Notes under the pieces: generated by a model | Databases searched by the model: none | The model's input: only the letters and a program-made list of their open reading frames with translations | Told to the model about the DNA's origin: nothing | Program-made: the position numbers and the translations under genes | In this document: piece by piece, positions 45,990 to 55,957 of the stretch | How the letters are laid out: each line of letters begins with the position of its first letter | Numbering within the stretch: the stretch's first letter is position 1 | Source: Saprospiraceae bacterium | GTDB taxonomy: Bacteria > Bacteroidota > Bacteroidia > Chitinophagales > Saprospiraceae | Assembly: GCA_016714785.1 (NCBI GenBank) | Contig: JADKCC010000015.1 | Coordinates: forward strand, 1 to 64,000 | Length of the DNA: 64,000 nucleotides | Direction: 5' to 3'

Positions 45990-48002
45990 CTATATAGATG
46001 CTGCCAATGTACATGCCTGATTAATAGCTCTTTTAGCATCTAATTCTGAAGCTTCATCTGCACCACCAATCAACTGTGCTGAAATGCCTAAAGTCAGTAA
46101 TTCATTGTATAAATCTCTTGAAGGTTCTTGACCGGCACACACCACTACATGATCAACATTTAGGATTTGAACACCATCTTTGATGCTAATGTGCAAACCC
46201 TGATCATCTACTTTTAAGTAAGTTACGTCAGATAGCATTTTTACACCTTTGCTGATCAGGCTTGCCTTGTGAATCCAACCAGTGGTTTTACCAAGGGTCG
46301 ATCCATGTTTTCCGCCTGATCTTTTTAATAAAAACACTTCTCTTGGCGAGCTAGTAGGCATTGGTTTAGAGATGCCACCAGCATGGCGATAGTTATGATC
46401 TACTCCCCATTCTTGTAGGAAATTGGCAATGTCATCATCTGATGTTGGGTGGTGAGTCAAGTATTCCGCTACATCAAAACCAATACCACCAGAACCTATG
46501 ATGGCCACACTTTTGCCTATGATAACTTTTTGTTGTAATACATCGGTATAAGACACTACTTTAGGATGATTTGCACCAATTATGTCCAAATTTCTAGGCT
46601 TAATACCATTGGCCAAGATGATATGGTCGTATTTTTTTCCAATTAATTCTTCGCCATGCACTTTATGATTTAACAAGATATTTACATGATGTTTTTGCAA
46701 CATGACTTCATAATATCTAATAGTTTCGCTGTATTCTTCCTTTCCTGGTATTTCTTTGGCAAGATTAAACTGACCTCCAATTCTACTTGAATCTTCATAT
46801 AGTGTCACTTGATGACCTCGTATGGCAGCGATGTGTGCAAACGCCATACCCGCTGGACCTGCACCTACTATGGCAATGCTTTTTGGCTGTAAGGTTGGGA
46901 TATATTTTAGTTCTGTCTCGTGACATGCTTGAGGATTGACGATGCATGATGATATTTTGAGCTGAAAGGTATGATCTAAGCAAGCTTGATTACAGGCAAT
47001 ACAAGTATTGATTTCATCAGCCCTGTTTTCCATCGCTTTGAATACTAAGTGTGGATCTGCCAAAAACGGCCTAGCCATTGACACCATATCTGCACATCCT
47101 TCTTCCAATACTTCTTCGGCAGTTTGAGGAGAATTGATACGATTTACTGCTACTAAAGGAATTTTGACTTCCGCCTTTAATTTTTTGGTCACCCAGGCAA
47201 ATGCTTTTCGTGGAACCATTGTTGCTATAGTCGGCACCCTTGCTTCATGCCATCCAATCCCGGTATTTATGATAGTAGCACCTACTTTTTCTATTTCTTT
47301 GGCCAAAACAACGACTTCTTCCCAAGATGATCCATCTTCTACCAAATCAAGCATGGACAATCTGTAAATTATGATAAAATTTGGACCCAATGCTTCTCTG
47401 GTTTTCTGTACTATTTGTATGGGAAATTTTATTCTGTTTTTATAATTTCCGCCCCATTCGTCCTCCCTTTGATTGGTGCGTCGAGCAATAAATTGATTAA
47501 TAAGGTAACCTTCAGAACCCATGATTTCCACACCATCATAACCAGCATCTTTAGCCAACACAGCACATTGTACGTAATCATCGATGGTACGCAGGATATC
47601 GGATCCGTCCATTTCCCTTGGTTTGAAAAAATTGATGGGTGCTTGTATAGGCGATGGTGCCACCGTTTTGGGATGATAGCCATATCTACCTGTATGTAAT
47701 ATCTGCATACATATTTTCCCATCTGCTGCATGTACTGCATCTGTGATGAGTCGATGTTGTGCCACTTCTTCAAGAGTTGTGAGCTTGGCGGCATGCGCTG
47801 CTACACAGCCTTCTAGATTTGGCGCAATACCACCCGTAACTATGAGACCAACCTGCCCTTTGGCTCTTTCTGCATAATATACTGCCGCACGCTCAAACCC
47901 TCCAGGGATTTCTTCTAGATTGGTATGCATGGAGCCCATTAAGACTCTATTTTTAAGCGTGGTAAATCCTAGATTAAGAGGCGATAAAAGATGTGAGTAC
48001 AT
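45990..48002 (-). CDS. NADH:flavin oxidoreductase / 2,4-dienoyl-CoA reductase (FadH-like)
   Basis: The 670-residue enzyme has the FadH layout: an old-yellow-enzyme TIM barrel with FMN (1 to about 330), a 4Fe-4S site with C-x2-C-x3-C-x11-C (CIACNQACLDHTFQ onwards, about 333-352), and an FAD/NAD(P) domain starting with IAIVGAGPAGMAFAH. FadH reduces 2,4-dienoyl-CoA in unsaturated fatty-acid oxidation. Beside paa genes it may act on an unsaturated CoA intermediate from ring cleavage; this is inference. It lies 196 bp upstream of paaE on the same strand with its own -7 box. Confidence 0.9.
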   Translation of the reverse strand: MYSHLLSPLNLGFTTLKNRVLMGSMHTNLEEIPGGFERAAVYYAERAKGQVGLIVTGGIAPNLEGCVAAHAAKLTTLEEVAQHRLITDAVHAADGKICMQILHTGRYGYHPKTVAPSPIQAPINFFKPREMDGSDILRTIDDYVQCAVLAKDAGYDGVEIMGSEGYLINQFIARRTNQREDEWGGNYKNRIKFPIQIVQKTREALGPNFIIIYRLSMLDLVEDGSSWEEVVVLAKEIEKVGATIINTGIGWHEARVPTIATMVPRKAFAWVTKKLKAEVKIPLVAVNRINSPQTAEEVLEEGCADMVSMARPFLADPHLVFKAMENRADEINTCIACNQACLDHTFQLKISSCIVNPQACHETELKYIPTLQPKSIAIVGAGPAGMAFAHIAAIRGHQVTLYEDSSRIGGQFNLAKEIPGKEEYSETIRYYEVMLQKHHVNILLNHKVHGEELIGKKYDHIILANGIKPRNLDIIGANHPKVVSYTDVLQQKVIIGKSVAIIGSGGIGFDVAEYLTHHPTSDDDIANFLQEWGVDHNYRHAGGISKPMPTSSPREVFLLKRSGGKHGSTLGKTTGWIHKASLISKGVKMLSDVTYLKVDDQGLHISIKDGVQILNVDHVVVCAGQEPSRDLYNELLTLGISAQLIGGADEASELDAKRAINQACTLAASI

Positions 48003-48028
48003 TTGGCTATGGTTTATATTAGATATTT

Positions 48029-48062
48029 CCTATTTCAGATGAAATCAAAATCCAAAAATAGG
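48029..48062 (-). promoter_or_regulatory. Putative -7 box and inverted repeat upstream of the FadH-like gene
   Basis: The minus-strand box TATTTTTG (48053-48060) fits TAnnTTTG. CCTATTT (48029-48035) and AAATAGG (48056-48062) form an inverted repeat whose one arm overlaps the box. It differs in sequence from the paaE operator. Confidence 0.35.
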
Positions 48063-48213
48063 ACATTTTGTTTTAATTATTGTACTTTAAGTATAGTTTT
48101 AATTATTGTAATGGTTTATTTTTACTTATTTGTTTAAATATCCATTTTGTTAGCCAATGAAATTTCTAAGTGTTTTCAAATATTTTACCTTTGGACCTTA
48201 AAATAAGATCAAT

Positions 48214-48474
48214 TTGACATTTTCCATTTATTTATTGTTGATAAATATTGTAGCATACGCTTTAATGTGGAAAGACAAGAATGCTGCAAAATCAAAACAA
48301 TGGCGCATAGCAGAAAGACATTTGTGGTTTTGGGCCATTATCGGTGGTAGTTTGGGTATATATCTTGGAACTAGAAGACCATTATATCACAAAGCGACGA
48401 GGAAGACGTTTACTATAGGACTACCATTATTGATATTGAGTCAAGTGGTGGTGGTAGTATCGATTATGATTTGA
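48214..48474 (+). CDS. DUF1294 domain-containing membrane protein
   Basis: The 86-residue protein has two membrane helices around the family core KDKNAAKSKQWRIAERHLWF and GGSLGIYLG, followed by RRPLYHKATRKTFTIG. The function of DUF1294 is unknown. An in-frame stop excludes earlier starts and no ATG precedes the first helix, so TTG at 48214 is the start. Confidence 0.87.
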   Translation: MTFSIYLLLINIVAYALMWKDKNAAKSKQWRIAERHLWFWAIIGGSLGIYLGTRRPLYHKATRKTFTIGLPLLILSQVVVVVSIMI

Positions 48475-48540
48475 AAATTCTTATTATGAAAATATTTCTA
48501 AAGACAATAACCGTAAATAAAATTCTAAATTGGTTAAATA

Positions 48541-48580
48541 AAAAAACCCTCAAAATATTGGAGTTTTGAGGGCTTCTCTT
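48541..48580. terminator. Bidirectional intrinsic terminator
   Basis: CCCTCAAAA (48547-48555) pairs with TTTTGAGGG (48564-48572), with an 8-nt loop. A run of A precedes it, giving a T-tail for the leftward endonuclease gene, and a T-rich stretch follows for the rightward DUF1294 gene. Confidence 0.8.
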
Positions 48581-48663
48581 TATTAATAAGCAAGCTTGTT
48601 AATAAATCGAAATGTAAAGGTAACTTATTTTTAGCTAAAAATTATTTGTAGGCCTAAAAAAAA

Positions 48664-50637
48664 TTATTTTATCATTATTGACAAAGTGGTGACGCCTACT
48701 TGATTGGTTAATTTTATAAAATATAAACCTGGATGCAATTCATTTTGTATTTCTATTTTTTCATCAGTATAATAATGTCCACAAACATTGCCATCAGGTC
48801 TCAAAATTTCAATTTTTGTATTCTCTTTAATTCCACTTATAAAAAAATGACCATTACTCGGGTTAGGGTAAATCATTATAGGATCAGAAAAGTGCGTTGC
48901 TACTGAAGTCGGGTTTTGCCAAGTTTGTCCTTGTTTGCTGCCCCAAATATACTCAACCAACTCTGGCATATCTATAAATGGATTTCTATTGTATTGCCAT
49001 GTTTCGACTACATTATTTCTATTTATTTCATAATCATCTACTTTATCTCTACGATGCCAAGCCAATAATGTATCCAAGTCTCCAAATTTACCTATCATAC
49101 CTTCAGGATAACCCGATACAAGATCCAACCCATTGTACCTAACTGCTAGATAGAATACGCCACGTGCCACATCTCCTTTAAATCCACCTTTTGAGTTAGC
49201 TGGTCCTTGGTATTGTCCATAAAATTGATTGCCTCTACTACTGTTTTCTGGGCCATCAACTGCTCTTATGGCATGAGCATCAGAGTTGGCATGGCGAATA
49301 GAATCAGGACTTGTAATCCAAAAAATATCTTTACCATTAAAGGTTTCGTCTGCCTCTATGCTATTAAATCCACCTCTTGACCTAGGCCAAGTATGTTCTC
49401 TGTTCCAAGTATTAAAATTATCAGAATTCAACTGGAAGTCCAATTTGGCTCTTCCCTTCTCCAAATAAACTAACCACACTTGATTACTATTTTCGGGATT
49501 TTGATCTGCTTCTTTTAGAATGTCTATTACATCATTGTATGTCTGTGCTCTGACAATATTTGGATCAGCGATGATGGCTTGCAATGCGGTTTTCAATTCA
49601 TGTCCTGACTTTCCATTGATGGATTGATAATAATCCGGACGCTGATTACTTTTAATTTTGCCATGCGTCGGATTGATAGGTGTCCCAAATCCCGCTACTT
49701 TGAAATCATTATCAATTACTCTGATTCTTATATTATTGTTTAACGCAAGAAATTGAGAAGGCAAAGGTAGCAAACGTAGTATCATCTCTTCATCCCCTTC
49801 ATCGACTATATCGTCAACAACAATAATGGTTGTGCTCACTGATGTACTTCCCTGTACAATAACCAATTGCGTATTTCCATTAAAATCTCCGGTATTAAAA
49901 GTCCCATTACTTAAGGTAAATGAAATATTTAAATTTTCTGATACTGCCTGTTCAGTAGTAAATGTCAACTGGATGCTCTCTCCTTCAGTATAATTTGCCT
50001 TTTCTATAATGGTACGAATACCTATGATTGATATTCCAGACCCATCGTTAGGTTTTCTAGGCGTAGGTACGCCTGTGAAGTAAGAACCATCATTATTTCG
50101 TTGGATTGAATTAGTGTTATTGGCATTGCCTTCATTGATTTGCTGTATGAGTGGATTGAATGCTTTGAATATTTCGATCATAGCTAGAGCATCGGCATCA
50201 TTGGTGCCGTAAAGGAGCACATCTACCAAAGTATTATCTACATAAGCAACGATACCTTCAGGAAAATTTTCTACATCAGCTCTGTAAATGGCTACAGCAT
50301 CTGCACCATTCTGAATAGTATTTTCAGGTATGATATATTGCGGGAAAGGCGAGACCGTATTAGAACCAATCAAAAATATTCCGTTGACATCTGTAGTGTA
50401 TCCATCAAGGTCAAGTGCTAAATAACTGGTGTTACCTCCATTTGCCGAACCATTAAAAAATACAAGTACATATCCATCCAATGCAAAATTAGGAAGTGAA
50501 GATTTCAATTCTACAAACTCCATATTATCGATGCCAGGTGTGTCGCAATCCAATTCATTGATCACTAAGGTTTGAGAAAATCCCATCTGACTGATTAGGA
50601 CAAAAACAAAAAATTTAATACTTTGGTAATATGACAT
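48664..50637 (-). CDS. T9SS-secreted endonuclease I family protein with lamin-tail and Calx-beta-like modules
   Basis: After a signal peptide (to about residue 22) comes a lamin-tail-like module (LVINELDCDTPGIDNMEFVE), then a Calx-beta-like module around 200-310 (ESIQLTFTTEQAV, DEGDEEMILRL). The endonuclease I/NucM domain (about 320-570) has WNREHTWPRS and NSDAHAIRAVDGPENSSRGN. The last 75 residues (IYPNPSNGHFFISG, GLYFIKLTNQ) are a T9SS type A sorting domain. It probably degrades extracellular DNA at the cell surface or in the medium. It is monocistronic, with its own -7 box and terminator. Confidence 0.92.
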   Translation of the reverse strand: MSYYQSIKFFVFVLISQMGFSQTLVINELDCDTPGIDNMEFVELKSSLPNFALDGYVLVFFNGSANGGNTSYLALDLDGYTTDVNGIFLIGSNTVSPFPQYIIPENTIQNGADAVAIYRADVENFPEGIVAYVDNTLVDVLLYGTNDADALAMIEIFKAFNPLIQQINEGNANNTNSIQRNNDGSYFTGVPTPRKPNDGSGISIIGIRTIIEKANYTEGESIQLTFTTEQAVSENLNISFTLSNGTFNTGDFNGNTQLVIVQGSTSVSTTIIVVDDIVDEGDEEMILRLLPLPSQFLALNNNIRIRVIDNDFKVAGFGTPINPTHGKIKSNQRPDYYQSINGKSGHELKTALQAIIADPNIVRAQTYNDVIDILKEADQNPENSNQVWLVYLEKGRAKLDFQLNSDNFNTWNREHTWPRSRGGFNSIEADETFNGKDIFWITSPDSIRHANSDAHAIRAVDGPENSSRGNQFYGQYQGPANSKGGFKGDVARGVFYLAVRYNGLDLVSGYPEGMIGKFGDLDTLLAWHRRDKVDDYEINRNNVVETWQYNRNPFIDMPELVEYIWGSKQGQTWQNPTSVATHFSDPIMIYPNPSNGHFFISGIKENTKIEILRPDGNVCGHYYTDEKIEIQNELHPGLYFIKLTNQVGVTTLSIMIK

Positions 50638-50656
50638 TTATTATGTTTATGATTGG

Positions 50657-50664
50657 CAAAGATA
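50657..50664 (-). promoter_or_regulatory. Putative -7 box of the endonuclease gene
   Basis: The minus-strand sequence is TATCTTTG, 19 bp before the ATG. No matching -33 element was found. Confidence 0.45.
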
Positions 50665-50750
50665 CGATATGTATTGAAATTTAGAACTAATATTGAAATA
50701 GTAAGATTTTGAAATGTTTAGGATAGAATGCCCCTTACCACTTTAATAGC

Positions 50751-51878
50751 CTAAGAAATATAAAATAGATCCATTGCTATCTTATCTGCAAAAAACTTCC
50801 CGGATTGTGTTAAATAATATCTTTCATTTTTAGCCATCACCATACCTAATGTAACTTCTTTTGAAATCACTTTTGTAAAATAGTCAAGGTAATGTGTTCC
50901 AAATGCCTCGATTTCTGCCAACCCTACGCCCCAAATTGTCCTTAAACCAGTCATTATGTATTCATTATACCTTGTTTCATCAGTTAATATCTCAACTTCT
51001 AGAGGTAAGATAGCTTCATTTATATGATTTATATACTTTTTATTATTAGCTATGTTCCATGATCTCGATATACCATCATAAGAATGGGCCGAAGGACCTA
51101 TGCCTAAATAGTGTGCGCCATTCCAGTAATTGGTATTATGAACAGCATAATGTTTTGGCTTTGAAAAATTAGATATCTCATAATGATCGTAACCTTGATT
51201 ATCCAATGTATTCATGAGATACAAAAACTGTTCATTTGATTTTTCATTGCTTGGTGCAAGACTTTTTCCTGACTTTATTTGATGGTGCAACGCAGTTTTT
51301 TCTTCTACAGTAAGGCAGTAAGAGGATATGTGAGGTATTTGTAGTGCAAGCGCTTGAGCAATATTAGAAACCCATATAGACATATTGGTTACTGGACTCC
51401 CATAGATTAAGTCTATTGTAATATTGTGATAACCAATATCTTGTGCCATCTTAATGCAACCTAATGCCTCTGTCGCCGTATGTGCACGATTCATCCATAG
51501 TAGATCTTCTTCAAAAAAAGACTGGACACCGATACTCAATCTATTGATACCAACCCGTTGGAGCACCATCAATTTTGCAAAATCTAAATCATCTGGATTG
51601 GATTCCAAAGTGATTTCTGCATCAGGAGACCAAATAAAATATTTATCAATAGTTTCAAATATTAGGGAAAGATCTCTCTCATCAAGTAAACTTGGAGTTC
51701 CACCACCAAAATATATACTTTTTAAATTTTTGTCCTTAAGGTATTCACTTCGCAAAGCTATCTCTCGACATATTGCATTTACCATGTCTTCTTTAAGCTT
51801 TAATGAAGTTGAAAAATGGAAATTACAATAGTGACAAGCTTTTTTGCAAAAAGGAATGTGAATATATATACCAGACAT
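50751..51878 (-). CDS. hemW: Radical SAM family heme chaperone HemW
   Basis: HemW binds heme and delivers it to respiratory proteins; it was formerly annotated as oxygen-independent coproporphyrinogen oxidase. The radical-SAM cluster motif is C11-xxx-C15-xx-C18 (IPFCKKACHYCNFHF), and YFGGGTPSLL and HNTNYWNGAHYLGIGPSAHS are typical. The length of 375 residues is normal. It is divergent from the outer-membrane protein gene and shares a short intergenic region with it. Confidence 0.95.
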   Translation of the reverse strand: MSGIYIHIPFCKKACHYCNFHFSTSLKLKEDMVNAICREIALRSEYLKDKNLKSIYFGGGTPSLLDERDLSLIFETIDKYFIWSPDAEITLESNPDDLDFAKLMVLQRVGINRLSIGVQSFFEEDLLWMNRAHTATEALGCIKMAQDIGYHNITIDLIYGSPVTNMSIWVSNIAQALALQIPHISSYCLTVEEKTALHHQIKSGKSLAPSNEKSNEQFLYLMNTLDNQGYDHYEISNFSKPKHYAVHNTNYWNGAHYLGIGPSAHSYDGISRSWNIANNKKYINHINEAILPLEVEILTDETRYNEYIMTGLRTIWGVGLAEIEAFGTHYLDYFTKVISKEVTLGMVMAKNERYYLTQSGKFFADKIAMDLFYIS

Positions 51879-51903
51879 ATCGTATCTTCGTTATTTAAAA
51901 GCA

Positions 51904-51911
51904 CAAATCTA
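51904..51911 (-). promoter_or_regulatory. Putative -7 box of hemW
   Basis: The minus-strand sequence TAGATTTG fits TAnnTTTG and lies 25 bp before the ATG. A facing TATCTTTT for the divergent gene starts directly next to it at 51913. Confidence 0.4.
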
Positions 51912-51936
51912 ATATCTTTTGGGACAGGGACAAGTC

Positions 51937-53727
51937 AAGTTGTATAATTCAGTTATTAACATTGAGCTAACACATTCAATAAAATTTATTCTGTTTGCTA
52001 TGGCAATGATAAATACTACAACCATCTATGGTCAAAAAAAAATTTATCTCCAAACTAACTATACTGATCGCAATATAAGTACTACAACTTCTAAACTTAT
52101 AGATTCAACGGCAATGTATCAATACATCAATGACCACATTTTGGAGCTAAAAGCCAAAGGGCATACTTATGTAACCATTGACTCCACCTCATGCCAAAAA
52201 GATACCTGCAAGTATTATATTTTTAAAGGTGAAAAATATATAATTGGCGGTATTAGGCTAACAACTGAACAAATGTCAGTGATAGAATCGAGCGGTGCAA
52301 GACGTACACAATTGTCTGGAAAAAATATAGACTCTACACTACTATTTAATTATTTGAAATCACTAGTACTCCACCAAAATAACAATGGTTATCCATTTGC
52401 TGTTGCTAATTTCGACTCACTTAAGTTTGCAAATAATGCACTATCAGCTACTTTAACTATTAAGAAAGGAAAACTTATATATTTTGATACTATAGCAATG
52501 GATGGTAGATTGGAAATGAAGTCTTCCTTTTTTCAAAAACTTCTAGAAATTAAAAAAGGAAGCTTTTATTGTTATGAAAAAATCACTCGGTCTTCTTCAC
52601 GGATCAGAGACTTGCAGTATGTGCAACAACGCAGCGAACCATATATTCGTTTTATAAATGATAGAGCCGTTTTGGTTCTGACATTAGACCCGAAACCAGC
52701 CAGTAGATTTGATTTTTTAATAGGTATCTTGCCACAAGTAATAAATGGTGCCCGCAAATGGAATTTCATTTTAGATTTTAATGCAGAATTTAACAATTCT
52801 TTTCAAAGAGGCGAATATTCATTCTTACAATTCAAAAGATTAAAACCTGAGAATTTGGAATTACAATTGAAATCTACTATACCTTTTGTGGCAGGTTTAC
52901 CAGTCGGAAGTCATATTGATTTTAGAATATTTAAAAATGGTTTGCAAAATATTGATCTTTACTTTGATGGCGGCACTCAGTATTTGTTTGGTGGATTTAA
53001 TCAGATTAAGCTTTATGGAAGTTTTCGTTCTTCACGACTGTTGGAGATAGATAAAAATAGTCTAGCGACATCTCGTAAACTACCAAGTAGATTGGATCTT
53101 AGTTATCGAGGCGTAGGGATCGGTATTAATATTCGCCAATTGGACTATAGATTTAACCCAACCAAAGGTTATAATGCAGAAATTGCTGTTGTATTAGGAA
53201 CAAAAAAAATTATTCCAAACAGACAGATTATAGATATTCCTGAATTTGCCAATAGCTATGACAGTCTAAAGTTAAACACATTACAAGGCGAACTCAATGG
53301 GAATGTTGCCTATTATTTCAGGATAAAAAACTGGGCCACCATCAAGACTGAAATATCTACTGGTTGGAGATACAATGACCAACAAGTACTAACCAATGAA
53401 CTCATGCGAATAGGAGGCAATAAATTATTACGCGGCTTTGACGAAGAAAGTATTTTTACAGACTTTTACGCTTTAAGTACAGCAGAATTTAGAATTATCT
53501 TTGACAAAAATTCCTACCTTAGTCTCCCATTTATTGATTATGGATATGTTAACAATATTACAAATGGAATAAAAGAAATCCAACCCGTACTCGGCATAGG
53601 CATGGGCCTAAACTTTGGCACAGCGGCTGGTGTGTTTAATATCTCATTTGCAGCTGGAAAACAGGGCAACAATCCACTAGATTTCAGTCGGATGAAAATA
53701 CACTTTGGCTATGTAAATTTATTTTGA
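51937..53727 (+). CDS. BamA/TamA-family outer-membrane protein
   Basis: The N-terminal half carries POTRA-like alpha/beta repeats and the C-terminal half is a 16-strand-type barrel with GGNKLLRGFDEESIFTDFYA, a variant of the conserved RGF region of Omp85 proteins, and ends in FGYVNLF with a terminal aromatic. The start is uncertain: ATG at 52000 would give a signal peptide without basic residues, so TTG at 51937 is preferred. At about 596 residues it is shorter than BamA and may be a TamA-like or surface-antigen protein. Confidence 0.83.
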   Translation, partial: KLYNSVINIELTHSIKFILFAMAMINTTTIYGQKKIYLQTNYTDRNISTTTSKLIDSTAMYQYINDHILELKAKGHTYVTIDSTSCQKDTCKYYIFKGEKYIIGGIRLTTEQMSVIESSGARRTQLSGKNIDSTLLFNYLKSLVLHQNNNGYPFAVANFDSLKFANNALSATLTIKKGKLIYFDTIAMDGRLEMKSSFFQKLLEIKKGSFYCYEKITRSSSRIRDLQYVQQRSEPYIRFINDRAVLVLTLDPKPASRFDFLIGILPQVINGARKWNFILDFNAEFNNSFQRGEYSFLQFKRLKPENLELQLKSTIPFVAGLPVGSHIDFRIFKNGLQNIDLYFDGGTQYLFGGFNQIKLYGSFRSSRLLEIDKNSLATSRKLPSRLDLSYRGVGIGINIRQLDYRFNPTKGYNAEIAVVLGTKKIIPNRQIIDIPEFANSYDSLKLNTLQGELNGNVAYYFRIKNWATIKTEISTGWRYNDQQVLTNELMRIGGNKLLRGFDEESIFTDFYALSTAEFRIIFDKNSYLSLPFIDYGYVNNITNGIKEIQPVLGIGMGLNFGTAAGVFNISFAAGKQGNNPLDFSRMKIHFGYVNLF

Positions 53728-53999
53728 GCTATACTTAAAGTAATTTTGATTGGCGAAATTTAATTGCCACAAATCACTACATTAGGTGAATTAAAACCAG
53801 AATATTTCTTTATCTAATTTCACTTGACTATTGTTTAGGTCAAGGATATTCCTAGCTAAAATCAATGAACTCGATGAACAAATATTAAGCTGTTCTACTT
53901 TGCAAAATTTGACAAAGTAAAAGTTATTGTGTTGCAATAATTCATTTTACCACTTTTTTAAGTATAATTCAAATATAAGAAACACAACTATGAATAACA

Positions 54000-54596
54000 T
54001 TACACGTCTGCAATGATTTTCTTCTTCATGGTCTCAAATTCTTCTTCCGTCAAAATACCTGCAGCTTTCATTTCAGCGAGCTCCTTTATTTTATCAACGA
54101 TAGCGGATGTATCAGCTGATTTTACTACAGTCTCTTGTTTTTTGCGCAATTCCTCTGCTACTTCTTTACCCTTTTCAAACTTTTCGTTATAATATTTCTT
54201 AAGTCTTTCTGGATCGAAGTCAAGGAATGTCCCGCCTGTCTCAAAATGTTTCTTGAACACTTCGCCAAGTGCAAAGGTTGAAGCACCTGAAAGAGCAGCC
54301 ATAGTCACGCCTCCTAAGATAGAACCCACACCTGGTATAAATTTTACAGCCCTTGCTCCAAGTCTAGCCAATCCAGAACCGGTCAATGCTGTAATGATAG
54401 CCTTACCTTCCGTTTGTTTAAAATCTATTTCGTAGAGTTTACACAATTGCCTAATCATATCTAGTTGTATAGCACTAACTGCAAATAAATCTGCAATAGG
54501 TACAGGTATAAATCCAGCGCCCATAGACCATATCATGTGATTTTTGATTACTGAATTGGCACTTTCTCCTCGATTGGACTTTTGAAAATCTGACAT
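54000..54596 (-). CDS. DUF697-like membrane protein with C-terminal SHOCT domain
   Basis: Starting at ATG 54596 (MSDFQKSNRGE) the protein has 198 residues. Two hydrophobic glycine-rich segments (about 20-45 and 85-120, for example GVGSILGGVTMAALSGASTF) fit DUF697 proteins. The last 30 residues (IKELAEMKAAGILTEEEFET) form a SHOCT oligomerisation motif. The upstream extension to 54647 would begin with GTG and is not preferred. No operon partners are seen. Confidence 0.85.
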   Translation of the reverse strand: MSDFQKSNRGESANSVIKNHMIWSMGAGFIPVPIADLFAVSAIQLDMIRQLCKLYEIDFKQTEGKAIITALTGSGLARLGARAVKFIPGVGSILGGVTMAALSGASTFALGEVFKKHFETGGTFLDFDPERLKKYYNEKFEKGKEVAEELRKKQETVVKSADTSAIVDKIKELAEMKAAGILTEEEFETMKKKIIADV

Positions 54597-54814
54597 ATTA
54601 ATATTTTTATTTTGGCATTTAATATAAGGATAACATCCAAAACGCACGATGAAGTTTCCTAACTTAGTTAAATTTCGATAAGCAGATGTATTTATCGGAT
54701 GAAAATATTAAAAGTTTTGGCCTAGATGCCGATGTCAAGCCGTTTGAAGTTTGGGTTCTAATTTGCACATTAATCGCTTAGATTACTTATATTTGTGGCT
54801 CTGAATAATTTTAT

Positions 54815-55936
54815 ATGGGTAAATGGATACTTATTAGCTTCATATTTTTTATCAACTTTGGTCATTCCAATGCTCAAAGAGAAGCCACAACTTTGTCTGG
54901 TCAAAAAGTTAAAATTTTCGCAGATGGAATGTGGGAAAAAGTCTTGCCAATTGAACAAACATTAGACTCTAATGGATTAATAATAAATGAATTAAATCCA
55001 AAGTCATTGCCACCAACAAATACTTTGGATGATACAAATAAAGAAATGATCGACAAGTTGATTTCTACAGCTGAACAAAGAGAAGTAGAAACATTTTTAT
55101 TGTTAGATCAATTGGATAAAGATCTAGCAATCAATCAAGTAGCTACTTCGCAGTCAGAACTTACCAAGGATAAAGTGAAGCTTAAGGCTCTAAAAAGTGA
55201 ACTAAAATTACTGAAAAACAAAATAGAAGAAGCCAATGAAAGCTATCGGCTTTCATCAAAAAATATTGCTACCATTAAAAATATTCAAAATCTTAAAGCT
55301 AAAGATCAAAAAGAAAAAATAATGGATTTTGCCGTAATGTATAAGCTCAACAGTACAGATGATGAGGTAAAACTAATTCAGTCTTCCAATAATAAAAACA
55401 TGGAAGCTTCTCGTCTGCAAAACAAAATTAGTGAATCTAAGACAAACTGTAAGATAGCTTATGACAAAAAAGAAAAAAAAGTACGACATATCGCTACTGA
55501 ATCATCTTATATATTTGGCTATACACCAGAAAAGCTGAAAAGCTATTTTAAAGAGAAAGAACTAATGACTGTCACCTCGCATTTAGAAAGAATAGGCAAA
55601 CAACATCATTTGGTACTTACTGTAAAAATCATATCAAAAGACGCTGCCAGAAACTATGGTATGATCCAAAAAGAAAACATGCTTAAAGTGACATTTATAA
55701 CAGGAAAAAGTGTCACGCTTCATGCATTAGATGATGTAAGAGCAACAATAGAGACATATACAGGTAATAGTGTTTATAGCATTAACTATCCAATACCGAG
55801 TGAAGACATTGATTCATTTGCTAAAATACCATTAGATACAGTGGGTATCATGTGGTCATCTGGTTTTGAGAGTTATGATATTTATGAGGTTGATATATTG
55901 CTCAATCATTTTGCCTGTATTAAATCAGTCCAATAA
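54815..55936 (+). CDS. Secreted coiled-coil protein of unknown function
   Basis: A signal peptide (MGKWILISFIFFINFGHSNA) is followed by a short beta segment (TTLSGQKVKIFADGMWEKV) resembling the start of several Bacteroidota SH3-like proteins, a helical region likely to form a coiled coil (about 95-220), and an alpha/beta C-terminal part without a known motif. It lies 21 bp before miaE and is perhaps co-transcribed. Function not recognised. Confidence 0.75.
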   Translation: MGKWILISFIFFINFGHSNAQREATTLSGQKVKIFADGMWEKVLPIEQTLDSNGLIINELNPKSLPPTNTLDDTNKEMIDKLISTAEQREVETFLLLDQLDKDLAINQVATSQSELTKDKVKLKALKSELKLLKNKIEEANESYRLSSKNIATIKNIQNLKAKDQKEKIMDFAVMYKLNSTDDEVKLIQSSNNKNMEASRLQNKISESKTNCKIAYDKKEKKVRHIATESSYIFGYTPEKLKSYFKEKELMTVTSHLERIGKQHHLVLTVKIISKDAARNYGMIQKENMLKVTFITGKSVTLHALDDVRATIETYTGNSVYSINYPIPSEDIDSFAKIPLDTVGIMWSSGFESYDIYEVDILLNHFACIKSVQ

Positions 55937-55957
55937 GCAAAATAAATAAAACACACT

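Noticed and set aside
53896..53919. Inverted repeat TACTTTG/CAAAGTA in the convergent gap between the barrel gene and the SHOCT gene
   Set aside because: There is no T-run for a terminator and no gene start for a promoter; short repeats of this size are expected by chance.
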